DNA from: Annulohypoxylon bovei var. microspora
Taxonomy: Eukaryota > Ascomycota > Sordariomycetes > Xylariales > Hypoxylaceae
DNA length: 64,000 bases
Assembly (NCBI GenBank): GCA_022836615.1
Contig: MU405267.1
Coordinates: 1-64,000, forward strand
Direction of reading: 5' to 3'
Made by a program: the position numbers and the translations under genes
Shown: positions 12,579-23,860 of the stretch, piece after piece
How positions within the stretch are numbered: position 1 is the first letter of the stretch
Layout of the letters: every line of letters starts with the position of its first letter
The notes under the pieces: generated by a model
The model's input: only the letters and a program-made list of their open reading frames with translations
Databases searched by the model: none
Told to the model about the DNA's origin: nothing

Positions 12579-13127
12579 TAGCGGCGGGTTCTTACGAATA
12601 ATGAACGATGACATTGGCTGCCGCGGGTAAGATTGGTTAACTGTTGGATTCAAAAATTGGGATACCCAAGTGGGTTTGAGGAGTAGAAGCAGAAGGGGGA
12701 AAAGGAAAATTGGTATACCGTTTTGAATAGCTATTCATTGCCTAGGTAGAACTCGTAAAACACTACTCACTAATTTGAATATATTAATTCTTAAATGTCT
12801 TATTAATTGAGCTGTCTATGTTAGAGATGTCCGATTGAATTTAAAGTCTAAATTCGCCTATCTACGCTATCTCCTTGAAAGACAATCATAAATACCTAAA
12901 TACTCCGCTGTGTTTATTTTTATTACGGCCTCGTGTACGTGCATTAGCAAGGTTGTTTTGAATTTCATTTATTAATACTCATAAACTTTAGGGGTATCAT
13001 CATCAGCACAAAACCATATTGTGGATCAATTCCATCAACCTCCCAGCCAAATAATAAGCGATCTAGCACTCCCAAACGCCTCTTCCAAATCCCACCATCG
13101 AATCGAGATATCAAGCGCACGCAACCC
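12579..13127. other. Intergenic, 549 bp between convergent genes
   Basis: No gene seen. AT-rich sequence between the 3' ends of the calpain and Fta4-like genes. Confidence 0.6.
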
Positions 13128-14011
13128 CTAAAACTCATCAAGCAATCTGTCAACCTTCCCCCGCTCCACAGCCTCTAGATCCTCCATCGCAGCGTCGTGG
13201 CCCGGCTCCGGATCGGGCAGCTGCGCGACGCGGCCCGCGACGCGCACGAGCAGGAACCGCATGCGCTCGAGCTCCTTCTCGAGGTCGCCGTCGCGCGTCA
13301 CCAGGTTCGGCTGCACCACGCTGTCCAGGCCGGAAGGGGCGAGAGGCGCGAGCAGCCCGCGCATGCGGCGCAGGCGCTCGAGCCGCGATCGCGCTTCCGC
13401 GCGCCGCGATGCGAGCGTGGTGAGGCTCGAGGCTAGGTCCGCGTACCGGTTCGCTTCGGCCGGGTGTGCGGCTGCTTGCGACGCCGAGTGCAGGTCCCAG
13501 GTGCTGGGCAGCGCGGCGATGGTGGGGTCGGATGCTGGGGTGGTGGGTGGGTTAGCTGGCTGCTTTGGGGTTATGGGTGTATTCGGCAATAGATAGCAGA
13601 TGAGATCATGGCGAGGTCAATGCATGGGTGAGAGAAAGACATACCGAAATCAGCACCGGCCCTCAGAAACCTAGCCCCCTCGTCCCCCCTTTCTCTGCCC
13701 TCCTCTTCACCACCTCCTTCCCCTCCACCGTTGCCCCGAACAGCCTTCTCGGCGGCCTCCAGGTACAGGGCCTCGATCTGCTCGGCGACGTGGCGGCTCG
13801 CCTGGGGGGCGTACACGCGGCGCGCGTGCTGCAGCAACGCGTGGTTAGCGCGGTACAGCACCTCGTCGACCAGCCTGTCGGGCAGCCCGCCCTCGGCGAC
13901 CTGCGAGTTGGAGGCGCGCCACGCGGCGCTCGGGGCGAGCGACTGCGAGAGCTGCAGCGTCTGCGCGGTCAGGAAGGAGGATTTGTGGGCGAGGATCGTC
14001 GGGGGTGCCAT
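13128..14011 (-). CDS. fta4: Kinetochore Sim4-complex subunit Fta4-like
   Basis: Two exons, 14011-13645 and 13555-13128, give 264 residues. The intron has donor GTATGT; the acceptor ending at 13556 is the only nearby AG that keeps the frame. The N-terminal half reads SFLTAQTLQLSQSL, then LPDRLVDEVLYRANHALLQHARRVYAP and HVAEQIEALYLEAA, which resembles the Fta4 family (the CENP-U/Ame1-type inner kinetochore subunit of the fission-yeast Sim4/Mis6 complex). The C-terminal half is a predicted coiled coil (SRRAEARSRLERLRRMRGLLAPL) ending in a short acidic helix. The gene is GC-rich compared with its surroundings. Fta4 diverges fast, so the name is a pattern match rather than proof. Confidence 0.65.
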
Positions 14012-14605
14012 TTTCGGGTCTGCTGTTTCTTTTTTGGGGGAGTTTGTTAGGGGAGAGGGGTGGTTGGAGTTCTAGGTGCGGTATGGAAGGTTGAGCGGCA
14101 TCAATTCGTCGAATATTTAGGGGTCATCGCTGAATACCGGATCGTAAATGGTGTTTCTAGGTCTCGGGCTTGGCAATTGGTGTCGTTTGCCTTGTTAATA
14201 GAGATAGAAATGTCAAATAAACTAAACTAACAGGATCGCGTCGCGTCACGAAGAAAATTACCCCCGCATTGTAATTTACCCCACTGCGGGGTAGGGGATG
14301 ATTTGGAGTAAGTAGGGGGCACATAATGACGTAATAGGAGGGATGCCTGAAGGAGCCAATTTCAATCATCAACCCCAAATATTAAACTAGGTAGATACTT
14401 CACTTTCAAAAGTTTATACTTCAATCCACTTTACCCCAGTTATTGCATTATTGTATGAAATGCAGGACTCAATAAAACAAATTACTAGAACGTATACAGA
14501 CTCCGAAATATCTAGAATCGTTAAATTTACCAGATTCTAGAAAAAAGGACATGTTCTAGACCTTTGAATTCCTCTGGGAGTTAATGAAATATCGCAAGTA
14601 ACAAT
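14012..14605. other. Intergenic, 594 bp
   Basis: No protein gene seen. It contains the presumed promoter of the Fta4-like gene on its left side and AT-rich sequence on the right, up to the tRNA-like gene. Confidence 0.55.
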
Positions 14606-14610
14606 AAAAA
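14606..14610 (-). terminator. Pol III T-run terminator
   Basis: On the minus strand a run of five T follows two bases after the discriminator base of the tRNA-like gene, as expected for RNA polymerase III termination. Confidence 0.6.
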
Positions 14611-14612
14611 GG

Positions 14613-14703
14613 AAGTCCTAGCTGGAATCGAACCAGCATCTCTCACTAATTTTCCACCTGGAAGGTAGAGCTAGTTAGAAGGTTGCCATTACCCCATGGG
14701 ACT
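14613..14703 (-). tRNA. Intron-containing tRNA-like gene, isotype unresolved
   Basis: A 91-nt tRNA-like sequence on the minus strand. The T arm is perfect: GCTGG, loop TTCGATT, CCAGC, which also supplies the B box. The acceptor stem pairs AGTCCCA with TAGGACT, with one C-A mismatch at the sixth pair. A D arm can be drawn with stem GGGT/ACCT and a 7-nt loop AATGGCA. The anticodon region (CTTCTAACT onward) is interrupted by an apparent intron of about 20 nt that holds its own hairpin (CTACC/GGTGG). I could not assign the anticodon: several foldings are possible and each carries a mismatch in the anticodon stem. A T5 run follows at once, supporting Pol III transcription. It is either a genuine intron-bearing tRNA or a recently decayed copy. 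Confidence 0.6.
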
Positions 14704-14920
14704 CTTGCTGTAGTAGTGTAATCATCTTGAATACCTAAGTATATTTAAAACTAATTATATATGTCTTAGTTCATAAAGTTTATTCGACTTCCGTACAATG
14801 TATAGGTAAGTCTAAAGTAGGTACCACTCATGCCTAAGATCAAGTTAGGGGTTTGATCATATTTGTCATCATAAGATTGAACTCATACCATTCCATTGGC
14901 AAATCTATAGTTCGGAATCA

Positions 14921-17493
14921 TCACAGCCCAGACCACCAGAAAGTCTCCGCAACCTTGAATGAACTCTTGATAGCCTTTCCCTCTTTCACCTCACTGCTGT
15001 CGCTGGCCATGACTTCGTATTCGCCTTCTTCGACGCACCACTGATCACGCTCCTCGTCCCAGTAACTGGCCGCATATTTTTTCGTTACCTTGACAGTCAC
15101 TATCTTGCTCTCACCCGGAGCTAGTTCTACTTTGGCAAACCCCTTGAGCTCCTTAACGGGTCGGTTTACCTTAGCCTTCTGCTTTGGTGCCACGTAAACC
15201 TGGGCAACCTCGGCGCCCTTCACACTGCCGGTGTTCTTAACTGTAACCGATACGGTCAGTTCTCCGTCTTTGTCTGTCACGGACAGATCCGAGAAGACGA
15301 AGGTCGTATAGCTTAGGCCGTGTCCGAAGGGGAATAGAACCTCGCGGTCGGCGAATTCGTAGTAGCGGTAGCCAATATAGATATCCTCGCCGTAGATCAC
15401 GCGGCCACCCTCGGTTCGATAGTTCAAGTATGCTGGGTTATGCTGGACACGAACCGGGAAACTCAAGCTGAGTTTTCCTGAGGGATTTACATCGCCGAAG
15501 AGAATATCTGCGATGGTATTGCCTGTCTCGTTACCACCGTACCAAGCGTGGATGAGGGCGCTCACATCCTTGATCCAAGGCATCTCTACTGGGGTTCCGG
15601 ATTGCATAACCACAGCAGTGTTAGGGTTAGCTTTTGCGACGGCGGAGATTAGATCGTCTAAGCCGGGAGGGAGGCTCATGTCGGTACGGTCGTTGCCTTC
15701 GGTCTCCCACTCGGCGTTGAGACCAGCACATACGATGACTTGGTCAGCACCCTTGGCTAGCTCAACCGCGTGAGCAATTGCGGCCTTAGGATCGACAACC
15801 TTGCAACCACCAACCCTAAGCGCGCCGCCACCTAGAAGAACGGCACCGCCTCCTAGCTTGGATGTTGGGCTCGACCCAAACGTGACCTTAAAGTTGTATG
15901 TCTTGCCTTTTTCGAACTTATAGAAACCCTTCTCCTCTACGGTACCACTCCCAAAGAATGCCTCTCCCAATGTCTGCTTCTCGGTATTATCGACAATCAG
16001 TTCGTCGTTGATATAAAGATTAGACGATCCGGATACGACTACACCGAACTCCCACGTGGCGTCTTCTTCGGCAGTCAGAGATCCTTCGAGAGTCGCATAC
16101 CATAGAGGACCCTTTAGATTTGGGTTAGTGTAATCAATGAGGAGCATCTCCGTCTTCAGTATCTCAAGCTGGTCGACTGGTTGTCTGTCCGAGACCTCCG
16201 GGCCATCCACGTAAACTTTCATAGTCAATCCTTGCTCCCCCGTGGTTGATTTGGTGGAATAGCCGAGGAGGGGAAGCAACTTATGCGAATATTGGCCGAT
16301 TGTGTAGTCTGGTGGTGAAGATAGCTTACTGCTGATGCCATCAAACGGAGTTATGGCATAGTACGCTGCTAAGGACGCAGATCCACCTCCATGGTAGGTC
16401 GCAACCTTAGCGTTGGGTCCAATCACCACAGTCTGTCAAAATCAAATATTAGTTATTGGTGCAAGACCTCGTAGAATGAACATTAAATGGGAAACTATAC
16501 CTTTTTATCTTTTTTAAGCGGAAGAACGTTTTTCTCGTTCTTCAGTAGGACTATCCCTTCATTACCTATCCGCCGTAGCAGTTCAGCCGTCTCAGGGGTA
16601 TCGGCCGTGCCTTCAGGGGCATTTTCTTTCACACCGCTGGCAGCGCACTTCTTGATGAATTCCAGCATCGCCTTTACCCGCTGATCCAAAATATGTTTCC
16701 GTACCTTGTCAGTTAAAACATTGAACTTGAGCGGTTCACCCCTAAACCGTGGAGGGCCAGGCATCTCAAGATCAAGACCAGCTAATGCCGCCTCCGTAGT
16801 AGTATAGGTTCCATACCAATCGCTCATGACCATCCCGTCCCAACCCCATTCACCTCGAAGCATTTGATCTAAAAGCTTGGGATTCTCGGAACAGTAAGTT
16901 CCGTTTACTCCGTTATAGCCCGTCATAAACGAGCCCGGGTTAGAGTCGCGGACTACTAGCTGGAACGGCAGCGCGTAGATCTCGCGCAATGCTCGCTCCG
17001 TTATGATGGCTTGTACGGCATTGCGCTTATGTTCGTGGTCGTTACAGACGAAATGCTTGATGGTAGCTTGGATTCCCGTCGACTGAATGCCCCTGACGAG
17101 CGCCGCGGCGCCTAGACCAGCCAGGAACGGGTCTTCACCAAGCGACTCGAATCCTCGACCACCAAGGGGACCTCGCTGCATGTTTATGGTAGGCCCCAGG
17201 ATTACGTGTGCTCCTTTTACCTTGGCCTCCTCCCCCATCTTCCTTCCAGCTTCTTCAAGAAGTTCTTGGTTGAAGGTAGCACCCAACCCTGTTCCGCAAG
17301 GAAAGCAAGCCGCCTTGATGCCATTGAAGAACTTGGTGCCGCGAACACCATTAGGCCCGTCAGTTAGGCGTAGCGAAGGGATACCGTGCTCCGGCAACCC
17401 CTTCGTATGCCAGAAGTCAATACCTGCTAGAAGATCGACCTTGTCGCTCATGGAAAGCTTCTTCAGCACCTGTTCCACGCTGATATCTGCCAT
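14921..17493 (-). CDS. GH3 beta-glucosidase with PA14 insert, intracellular type
   Basis: Two exons, 17493-16501 and 16432-14921, give 834 residues. The 68-nt intron (16500-16433) has donor GTATAG and acceptor TGACAG; it joins LPLKKDKK V to T VVIGPNAKVA. The ATG at 17493 is used because the frame upstream has only a GTG. Domains in order: a GH3 TIM-barrel with LRLTDGPNGVRG, KHFVCNDHE and the catalytic nucleophile Asp225 in VMSDWYG; the GH3 C-terminal domain, split by a PA14 carbohydrate-binding insert (about 390-540); and a fibronectin III-like end. No signal peptide is visible, so this is the intracellular class that cleaves imported cellobiose or aryl-glucosides to glucose. It lies next to an AA14-like oxidase on the same strand, which fits plant-cell-wall use. 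Confidence 0.95.
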
Positions 17494-18571
17494 CTTCACC
17501 GTAACTTGACAGAATCGCGTGGGAAATATAGGATATGGAGAAGTGGCTATAGTACTTCCTATGTGAGAGATGAATAGAGAGGAAAAGAGAGAAGAGGAGC
17601 AGAACCGGATCGCGGGCTTACCCTTTCGATTACGAGCTCGTTACTACCTATATAGCTCAACTCTAGCCCCGCTACTGCCGCATACTACTCATTCTCCATC
17701 ATGCAAGGTTTGACCGCGGACGTCGACCAAAACCAACTTCGGCCAACTTTGACCAACAGGACACGGAATTCGCAGAAGCCGCCTCTTGGCAGACAATATC
17801 GCGGGGTTCATACAGGACAAGTATAGGAACGGCTCGTTCGTGCCGTCTCATCGTTTGTGACGTTCCAAGACCGCGAACGTATGAATTGTGACCCTCGACA
17901 CCGGAATGGAATCGGGGGAAGCTTGCATGGAGATGATGGCGAGGCGCTCATTCAATGGAGTTTAGATCGGCGCCGGTTAGCGGCCCGGACCCCCGTAGCC
18001 CACCTCGCTAGCACCCTCTTTCCCGAAGTTTTGCCAGTAGCGCGGAAAATAGGGGCTCCGAGGTTTCTCCAATCCAACCACCAGCGAAGCTCCCGATTCG
18101 AAGCATGGAATATACGTGTATCATCTGCAAGGTACCTTCTGTGCTACGTGGATTACGCATTCGCGAGGAAATTCGTGGGTTTCATTGGGTTGCCTGGATA
18201 TTGAGGTATATATCTAAAGTGGTGGATAAGACCGACCGAGTAGTTGGCGAAAGTAGATACCTACCTGTACATCAAATTCGGAATAGATACTGACAGTCAG
18301 TAAGGATCCAGACAAGAAACGTGCGAATAATATAGGAAGATAAGGATCTATATGCAATCTAGGTACCAAGTATACTTAGGTACCAAATACTATATACATT
18401 ACTAGGTAACAGAAATTCTTCGACTGCGTCGATGATGACAGCCAGCGACTTTAGCTTTGACTTTCGCGACTCCCCTTTAGAGCAAACAGATAAAAAAATA
18501 TTATCTCTTCTCACTAGAAAGAAGAATGCCCAAAACGATGGTGTCTCATGCGTACAGGGGCATCGAGGGAT
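17494..18571. other. Intergenic, 1.08 kb
   Basis: No gene seen. The left part should hold the beta-glucosidase promoter; sequence around 17700-17760 is rich in GACC/CCAAC words but no site was assigned. TACCTA words recur at 18250-18410. Confidence 0.55.
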
Positions 18572-19778
18572 TTACTGGAAAATGTCGTTCTGAGCACCGT
18601 TTGCCCAACCCATATTCGCGTTATACCCTGGGTTCTGTCCAGCAGCAGCTTCGAAGTTGTTGCCGTCGGCCTCTGATTGTCGTGTTAGAATGGCATGACA
18701 AGGAGGTGCTATATAGGGAGGAGGAAAAAGGACTCACGGTTCCAGGCGATCATCTGCTTAGCTCCCTTGACACATGGTGTCGTGTTGTCGCCGCAGAAAG
18801 CCGGTGCCTTTGCAGGGGCTACTTTCTTGGTGGATTGAGAGTTGGTAACATGGCACCGCAGGTTCTGCATGTACATGTTTGGTTGACCACATCCATTCGG
18901 GACCCAAAGCCACTAAAGAGTCAAAAAGGTTAGCAGTTGCTCCTCAATGCAGTGCAAGTGTCTCGCCACTTGCAGGAGTTCAGAACAGAGAAGTTCTTGC
19001 GCTCAAGACAAATATACAAACTAGAAAGTAAAGGGGGGTTACATACTGCACAATAACAACCACCTGCTGGGCAAGGAGCTAGGTCCTTGGGAACTTGGTA
19101 AGTCGCCAGACGTTTCCAGGGGGTGCTATGACATATCATTAGCCATGAACTCCCAGACTATTCGAACAAGCCGTGAGGGACAGTCACTCACTGCTGCAGA
19201 ACTGTAAAAACGGCTAGGTTCTCCATCGTGACCTTGGTGATATCGGATTGGTACGAGATGGCAAAGGCGCTACCGGCAGAGTCCGTTTCGTTGTGGGTAT
19301 GCATGGCACCTCCAAACCCGTCGGGGTTAGAGTTAAGGCACTTGTCTGCGTCGGGAGGCAAGGGGCTGTGCCAGTCTTCGGGGTGCTGTTGTCCGTCCGG
19401 CCATTCCGAGGTGAACTGCCCGTCGTAGGAGAGGGTAGTCTGAGCGCGGTTGTGAGCCAGCTCGACGGTGAAGGAACCGCCGGCTGGAAGAGCCAAGGAG
19501 TCGCCGTCGGCCGGAGGAAATTTGTCGCAGCCGCGATCCTGCTGCATCCACCATTTGCTCTTCGGGAGTTGGAACAGGGGGTCGACGGCCGTGTTCGTGT
19601 TTGAATCATCTTGTCCGGCTGTCGTGCCGTTCTAGTCGGGGTTATTATCTGAGAGTCATGATCGAAGGTATAAAGGGGTACTTACCAGGCAGTACATGCC
19701 CTTCACCCACGCCGCTACGTGAGCTTGGACATGGCCGGCCGAGAGCAGCGTAGCAACGATCGCAGTCGTGGTCTTCAT
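18572..19778 (-). CDS. Secreted AA14-like lytic polysaccharide monooxygenase
   Basis: Five exons: 19778-19686, 19631-19192, 19125-19047, 18912-18738 and 18672-18572, giving 295 residues. Every junction has GT-AG borders and keeps the frame. Residues 1-19 are a signal peptide ending in VQA, so His20 becomes the mature N-terminus. A terminal histidine is needed for the copper-binding histidine brace of these enzymes. Candidate second ligands are His91 (ELAHNRAQ) and His142/His144 (AMHTH). Later segments such as [38 protein letters not shown] and [18 protein letters not shown] resemble fungal AA14-like proteins; many cysteines imply disulfides. AA14 enzymes oxidise xylan bound to cellulose. The secreted, His-terminal architecture is secure; the exact AA family rests on recognition. 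Confidence 0.8.
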
Positions 19779-21715
19779 ATTTAGGAACTGCTCAGTTGAA
19801 CTGTAGCTAGAGTATCCACTTATATGATGAAAATATCTCTTTGGTAGATCGTTGAGTAGTCAATTATCGGAATGTGATAGAAGGCGATGCTCTTGAGATG
19901 CTTCTAAGGGTTGAGCATCCTTGGCGGGAATCCCATCTATTTAAATCCTCCATTTTCTGTAGGGGTAGTCTAATCTCTCTATCCCCTATTCTTCCTTCCT
20001 CACTCGTCTCACGAGTTTACCTCGGACATCAATCGCGGCCCGATGAGGCTTGGAACCTCTGGGGTATGGTTAGTAGGCAAATAGGTAAGGCCAGGTAAAT
20101 ATAGCTTATGTTACTAAGATGATGAGCTCAGCCAGCCCAGGTAATTGATTTTTTTGCCGATCAATAAATGTCAACACCCGCCTTCTGTCAGCTCGTTAGC
20201 GGAGGCTGACATGCCTGCATATGATTGCCAGGAACCAATGTAACCCTAGCCGCGATCTTTCACGGCAGTCTTTTTTTAGACTAGTGGAGACGATCGGATC
20301 GATGTTATTGCTTGGTGGAGTAGAATCGAGACGGACAAGCTTGGTGTTCGATATGGAATATATCAAGATGGACCTCACTCAACTAAGTCATTGAGAATTA
20401 AGGAAAAGACAAGTTGGAGATGAACTATTAGAAGTAGAAAAGGGAAGATTAATCAATATTGCTACGGCGCTCCCGTATCTTACATCATTTACACTGAGGG
20501 TAAGCGGAAAAGATCACGTCCTTCATTTGCTCGTGACGCTTTTACTTACCTATCTAGTCTTCACGATCTCAGCTGAGGATAGATTGATTGCTGTTTCTGT
20601 GTACGTAATTTAGTTGCCGCTAGACGACCGACGTTCTGTTCGTGTTCCGATAGTCCACGTCCCATGATAGATGAATCTTCAGTATCATGGGTGTCTTAGA
20701 TTACTTTTCTCACGGACATGTTCAGAGTTAAGCGAAAACCGGTCCTCAGCCATGAGATACGTGGAAATGAGAGGGATTTGGCCGACAAGTGAGGTAAATG
20801 CTGCAGAATGCTTGGCGAGATAGTGACGACTACCTAGTTAACGAGATTCTAAGAAGCTAGAAAGAGGCTGAAAATGGCTCGTTTCGTATCTATTAAATCC
20901 GGCGAAAGTAAGCTATCTAACTAGGTACCTACTTGTATGAAAACTAGAAATCAGTACGTCACGTAGCTCATTACGGCAGCTATTCGTGGTTTTCATAGGA
21001 ATTTTTTGTCCGTCGTAATACGATGCTCTATGCGATAAACCTCCGAGTCTAGGATGAGAAAGATACTATTAAGCCATAAGTTTAAGTTATTATATTATAT
21101 TTATGTCTCAATGTCTTGGTTTATCTGATATACTTGAAACGAAACTAAGGTTATTATCTCAACGACTTGATCTTCATACTTATGTACTCTGCCTAAACAA
21201 AGATTTATTATAATCGTGTAATACATCAAACGGAATAGTGCGCCGATGGTAATTGTTCTAATGCCAAGTAAACTAATATTTTACAAATTAAAAACTTTAC
21301 ATTGATTTCTTTCCGGGGGGGTTTAAGGGGATCTAGATCTGCAGATAGGTTCAAGGATAACCCTTTTAGGCACGCCGAATTTAAGTTGAACTGTTGAAGA
21401 ATCCTCAATCAGAGGAGTCGAGCAGGACTGCGGGTTTGCTTCTAACACCTCAATGTGGCTGATACAGAACGGATTGTTCCGTCATGCTGTACGCCCTCAG
21501 GACCTTAGCGCCCCGAGCCGTGCGCCGCATCCGTATTCCGTGTGGGGCTTCCGTGGGGGCGAAAACGCCGTGTCAGCAGCCACCCCACCACCGTAGCACC
21601 GTAGCGATAAAAATTTCTCCAAAAAATTAAAAGCTACCTAATATCGGGATTACGCATCACAGACGCCCAAGAGCTACTTCCTTGATTCATCAACATCGGA
21701 ATAGAAATAGAAACG
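19779..21715. other. Intergenic, 1.9 kb
   Basis: No gene seen. It contains the AA14-like promoter on the left and the promoter of the TPR gene on the right, where a GC-rich patch at 21480-21600 precedes the start. The middle is AT-rich with only short frames. Confidence 0.55.
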
Positions 21716-23363
21716 ATGGCGAAACCCAAGTCTTTTGTAAAACAATCTAAAGTTAAATCGCAAAAAGAGCAGAAGCTCGATACTGCAGATGACTTTCAAT
21801 CTGCTGGTGTTGATTTTGAAGAAGCGGCCGGAAAGTGGCGTGCGGGAGATGCCGCCAAATCCATGAGATTCTTCCAGCGCGCCGTCGACGTCTACGATAA
21901 AGGTCTACAGAAATTCCCTCAAAATGCCGACCTCGCCTATAACAAGTAAGTGCTATTTAGAAGATTAAGATTAAGATTAAGAAACAGAGAGAGAAAATGA
22001 GAATATTTTCCTGTCTTTTTGACGTATTGCGACGCGGTGCGATAGTTGGCATAGGTATCAAAAGAAATTCCGAGCTGACAAAATCGGCAGAGCCCGAGTA
22101 CAACTGGAGATAGCCACACATCCCATTCTAGTGGATCAATTACGGCGACCATTAAAAGATGTATTAGTGGAAGCCTTGGCGTCGCATCGATATTCGTTGC
22201 AACTAGACCCAGACAACGCCGATGCTCTCTTCAACACTTCTCAAGTCCTCACAACTATTGCCGAGGTGATGGCGTCTGAAGAAGACGACGAAGCCGCACA
22301 GTCCGAGGCTGAGGCGTTGAAAGTCCTTCGGGAGGCGCTCGAGCTACAGAGCAGATGTCTTGACCTGCAAGAGCGAAAGTATCATGAATTCCTCGAGCAG
22401 GAACGTGTTGCGGATGAGCAAGGAGAGGAGACAGGTAATCCTGCAGCATCTACCGATGTAGAAGAAGGATCAGCATCAGGCAATGTCGAAGAAGACGGGG
22501 GGTGGTTTAATGTTGTCGAACCTGTCACTCGGGACACGCTCATCGACACATTAGTCGCCCAGCTAGGTACTCTTACTACTTTCTGCAGCATCGTGAGCTC
22601 CGAGCCGGGAGCCGCTCCCGCGCACACGCTCCCGTGGGTCGAAGAGTTTTCAACGAGCATCCTGGAGAAGACCCAGACAGTATCGCATGACAAACCCGAG
22701 AGATTGCAAGAGATTGCTCTCGCAAAGGGAAATTTAGCGTCAGCAATGCTAGACGCAGGATACAGGTCTGGCAAAATCGACGCGGAGACCTACAAACGAG
22801 AAAGAGACCTAGCCTTTTCCGCGACAGAACTCCAACTCGAGAGCTCAATCGAAGCTCTTATAGCAAATGCCCGCTCCCTCGTTGCGCTGAACTCGGCACT
22901 CGCCGAAGCCGAAAATGGAGACGCCCAATTACAATCGACGCTTCGATGGAACGTTCTAACAGCTAGCATAGCAAATCTGAAGTCTGCATCAGCGATACAA
23001 GGAATCACTCAAGAAGACCTGATCACGACACATCTCCTTCGCGGCGACTCGTCCTTATATCTATGCGCTATGGCTTTCCCACCCGCAGCACATCAGACAG
23101 CTGTGAACACCGCCGCGCAGAATGCCAAGAATGCGGAGGTGTATTACCGTAACGCGAGCAGACTAACTCAAGATCGGGAAGAGAGGGATGTATTATCCAT
23201 GAAGTCGGCGGTCGCCCAGTTCATGCAAGACTACTCCCAAAGACAAGCGCAGGGTGATGTCGGTAACCTTCTTAGTGCGAGTCCTCGGGGTCCAGAGTGG
23301 GCTATCGGACAGCTCGAAGATATGGTGGCGGAAAATCTCGTGCCTCCTGGTCTATTTTCGTAG
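21716..23363 (+). CDS. TPR-repeat protein
   Basis: Two exons, 21716-21945 and 22091-23363, give 500 residues. The intron has donor GTAAGT and acceptor CGGCAG; it joins LAYNK to ARVQLEIATHP. The N-terminus is basic (KPKSFVKQSKVKSQKEQK). TPR-like helices follow at about 25-77 (DFEEAAGKWRAGDAAKSMRFFQRAVDVYDKGL) and 85-130 (SHRYSLQLDPDNADALFNTSQVL). An acidic linker lies at about 155-185, and more TPR-like helices run to the C-terminus. It is a soluble scaffold or chaperone-like protein. The overall plan (basic start, TPR body, acidic insert) recalls the ribosomal-protein chaperone Acl4, but I cannot confirm that. It is convergent with the CobW-type gene. Confidence 0.85.
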
Positions 23364-23860
23364 CCACCCACTCATCTAGCATAAGCTGCTAAACGCGAGT
23401 CTGGTCTAGTTGAGGGGGCTCCGACTTCATACGCTGTTGAGATATAGATTCACGGCTTGATAACATTCTCGAAAGGCGAGGCTTAGTTGACATGAGTAGG
23501 TAGCAAGGTCATCAATAAAAACGATAATGAGTAATCCCCCTTCTGCGATGTACATGGGCTAAGCTTTGAATGATTGATAGATCCCACGCTGTACCGTAGT
23601 TCGTCAGCGACACACTTCCAACATTCTGCAACTATTCGTCAAGAAATAACAATAGCTTTTTACACATCCGTTTTAGTATTCGGGGTTTGCTTCAGAAATC
23701 ACACCATACGACCTAGCCCGCCAAGTACACCTGAATGTTTTTTTAAATGAACCCGATTTAAGGTTGCCTCCTTACTGTTCGTCTCACATCAGCTTATTTT
23801 TCATTGAAACTTTTAGGTCCCTGAGGATTAGAAATATCAGGGGTTAGTTGAACGAATTCG
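23364..23860. other. Intergenic, 497 bp between convergent genes
   Basis: No gene seen. Holds the two 3' flanks. Confidence 0.6.
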
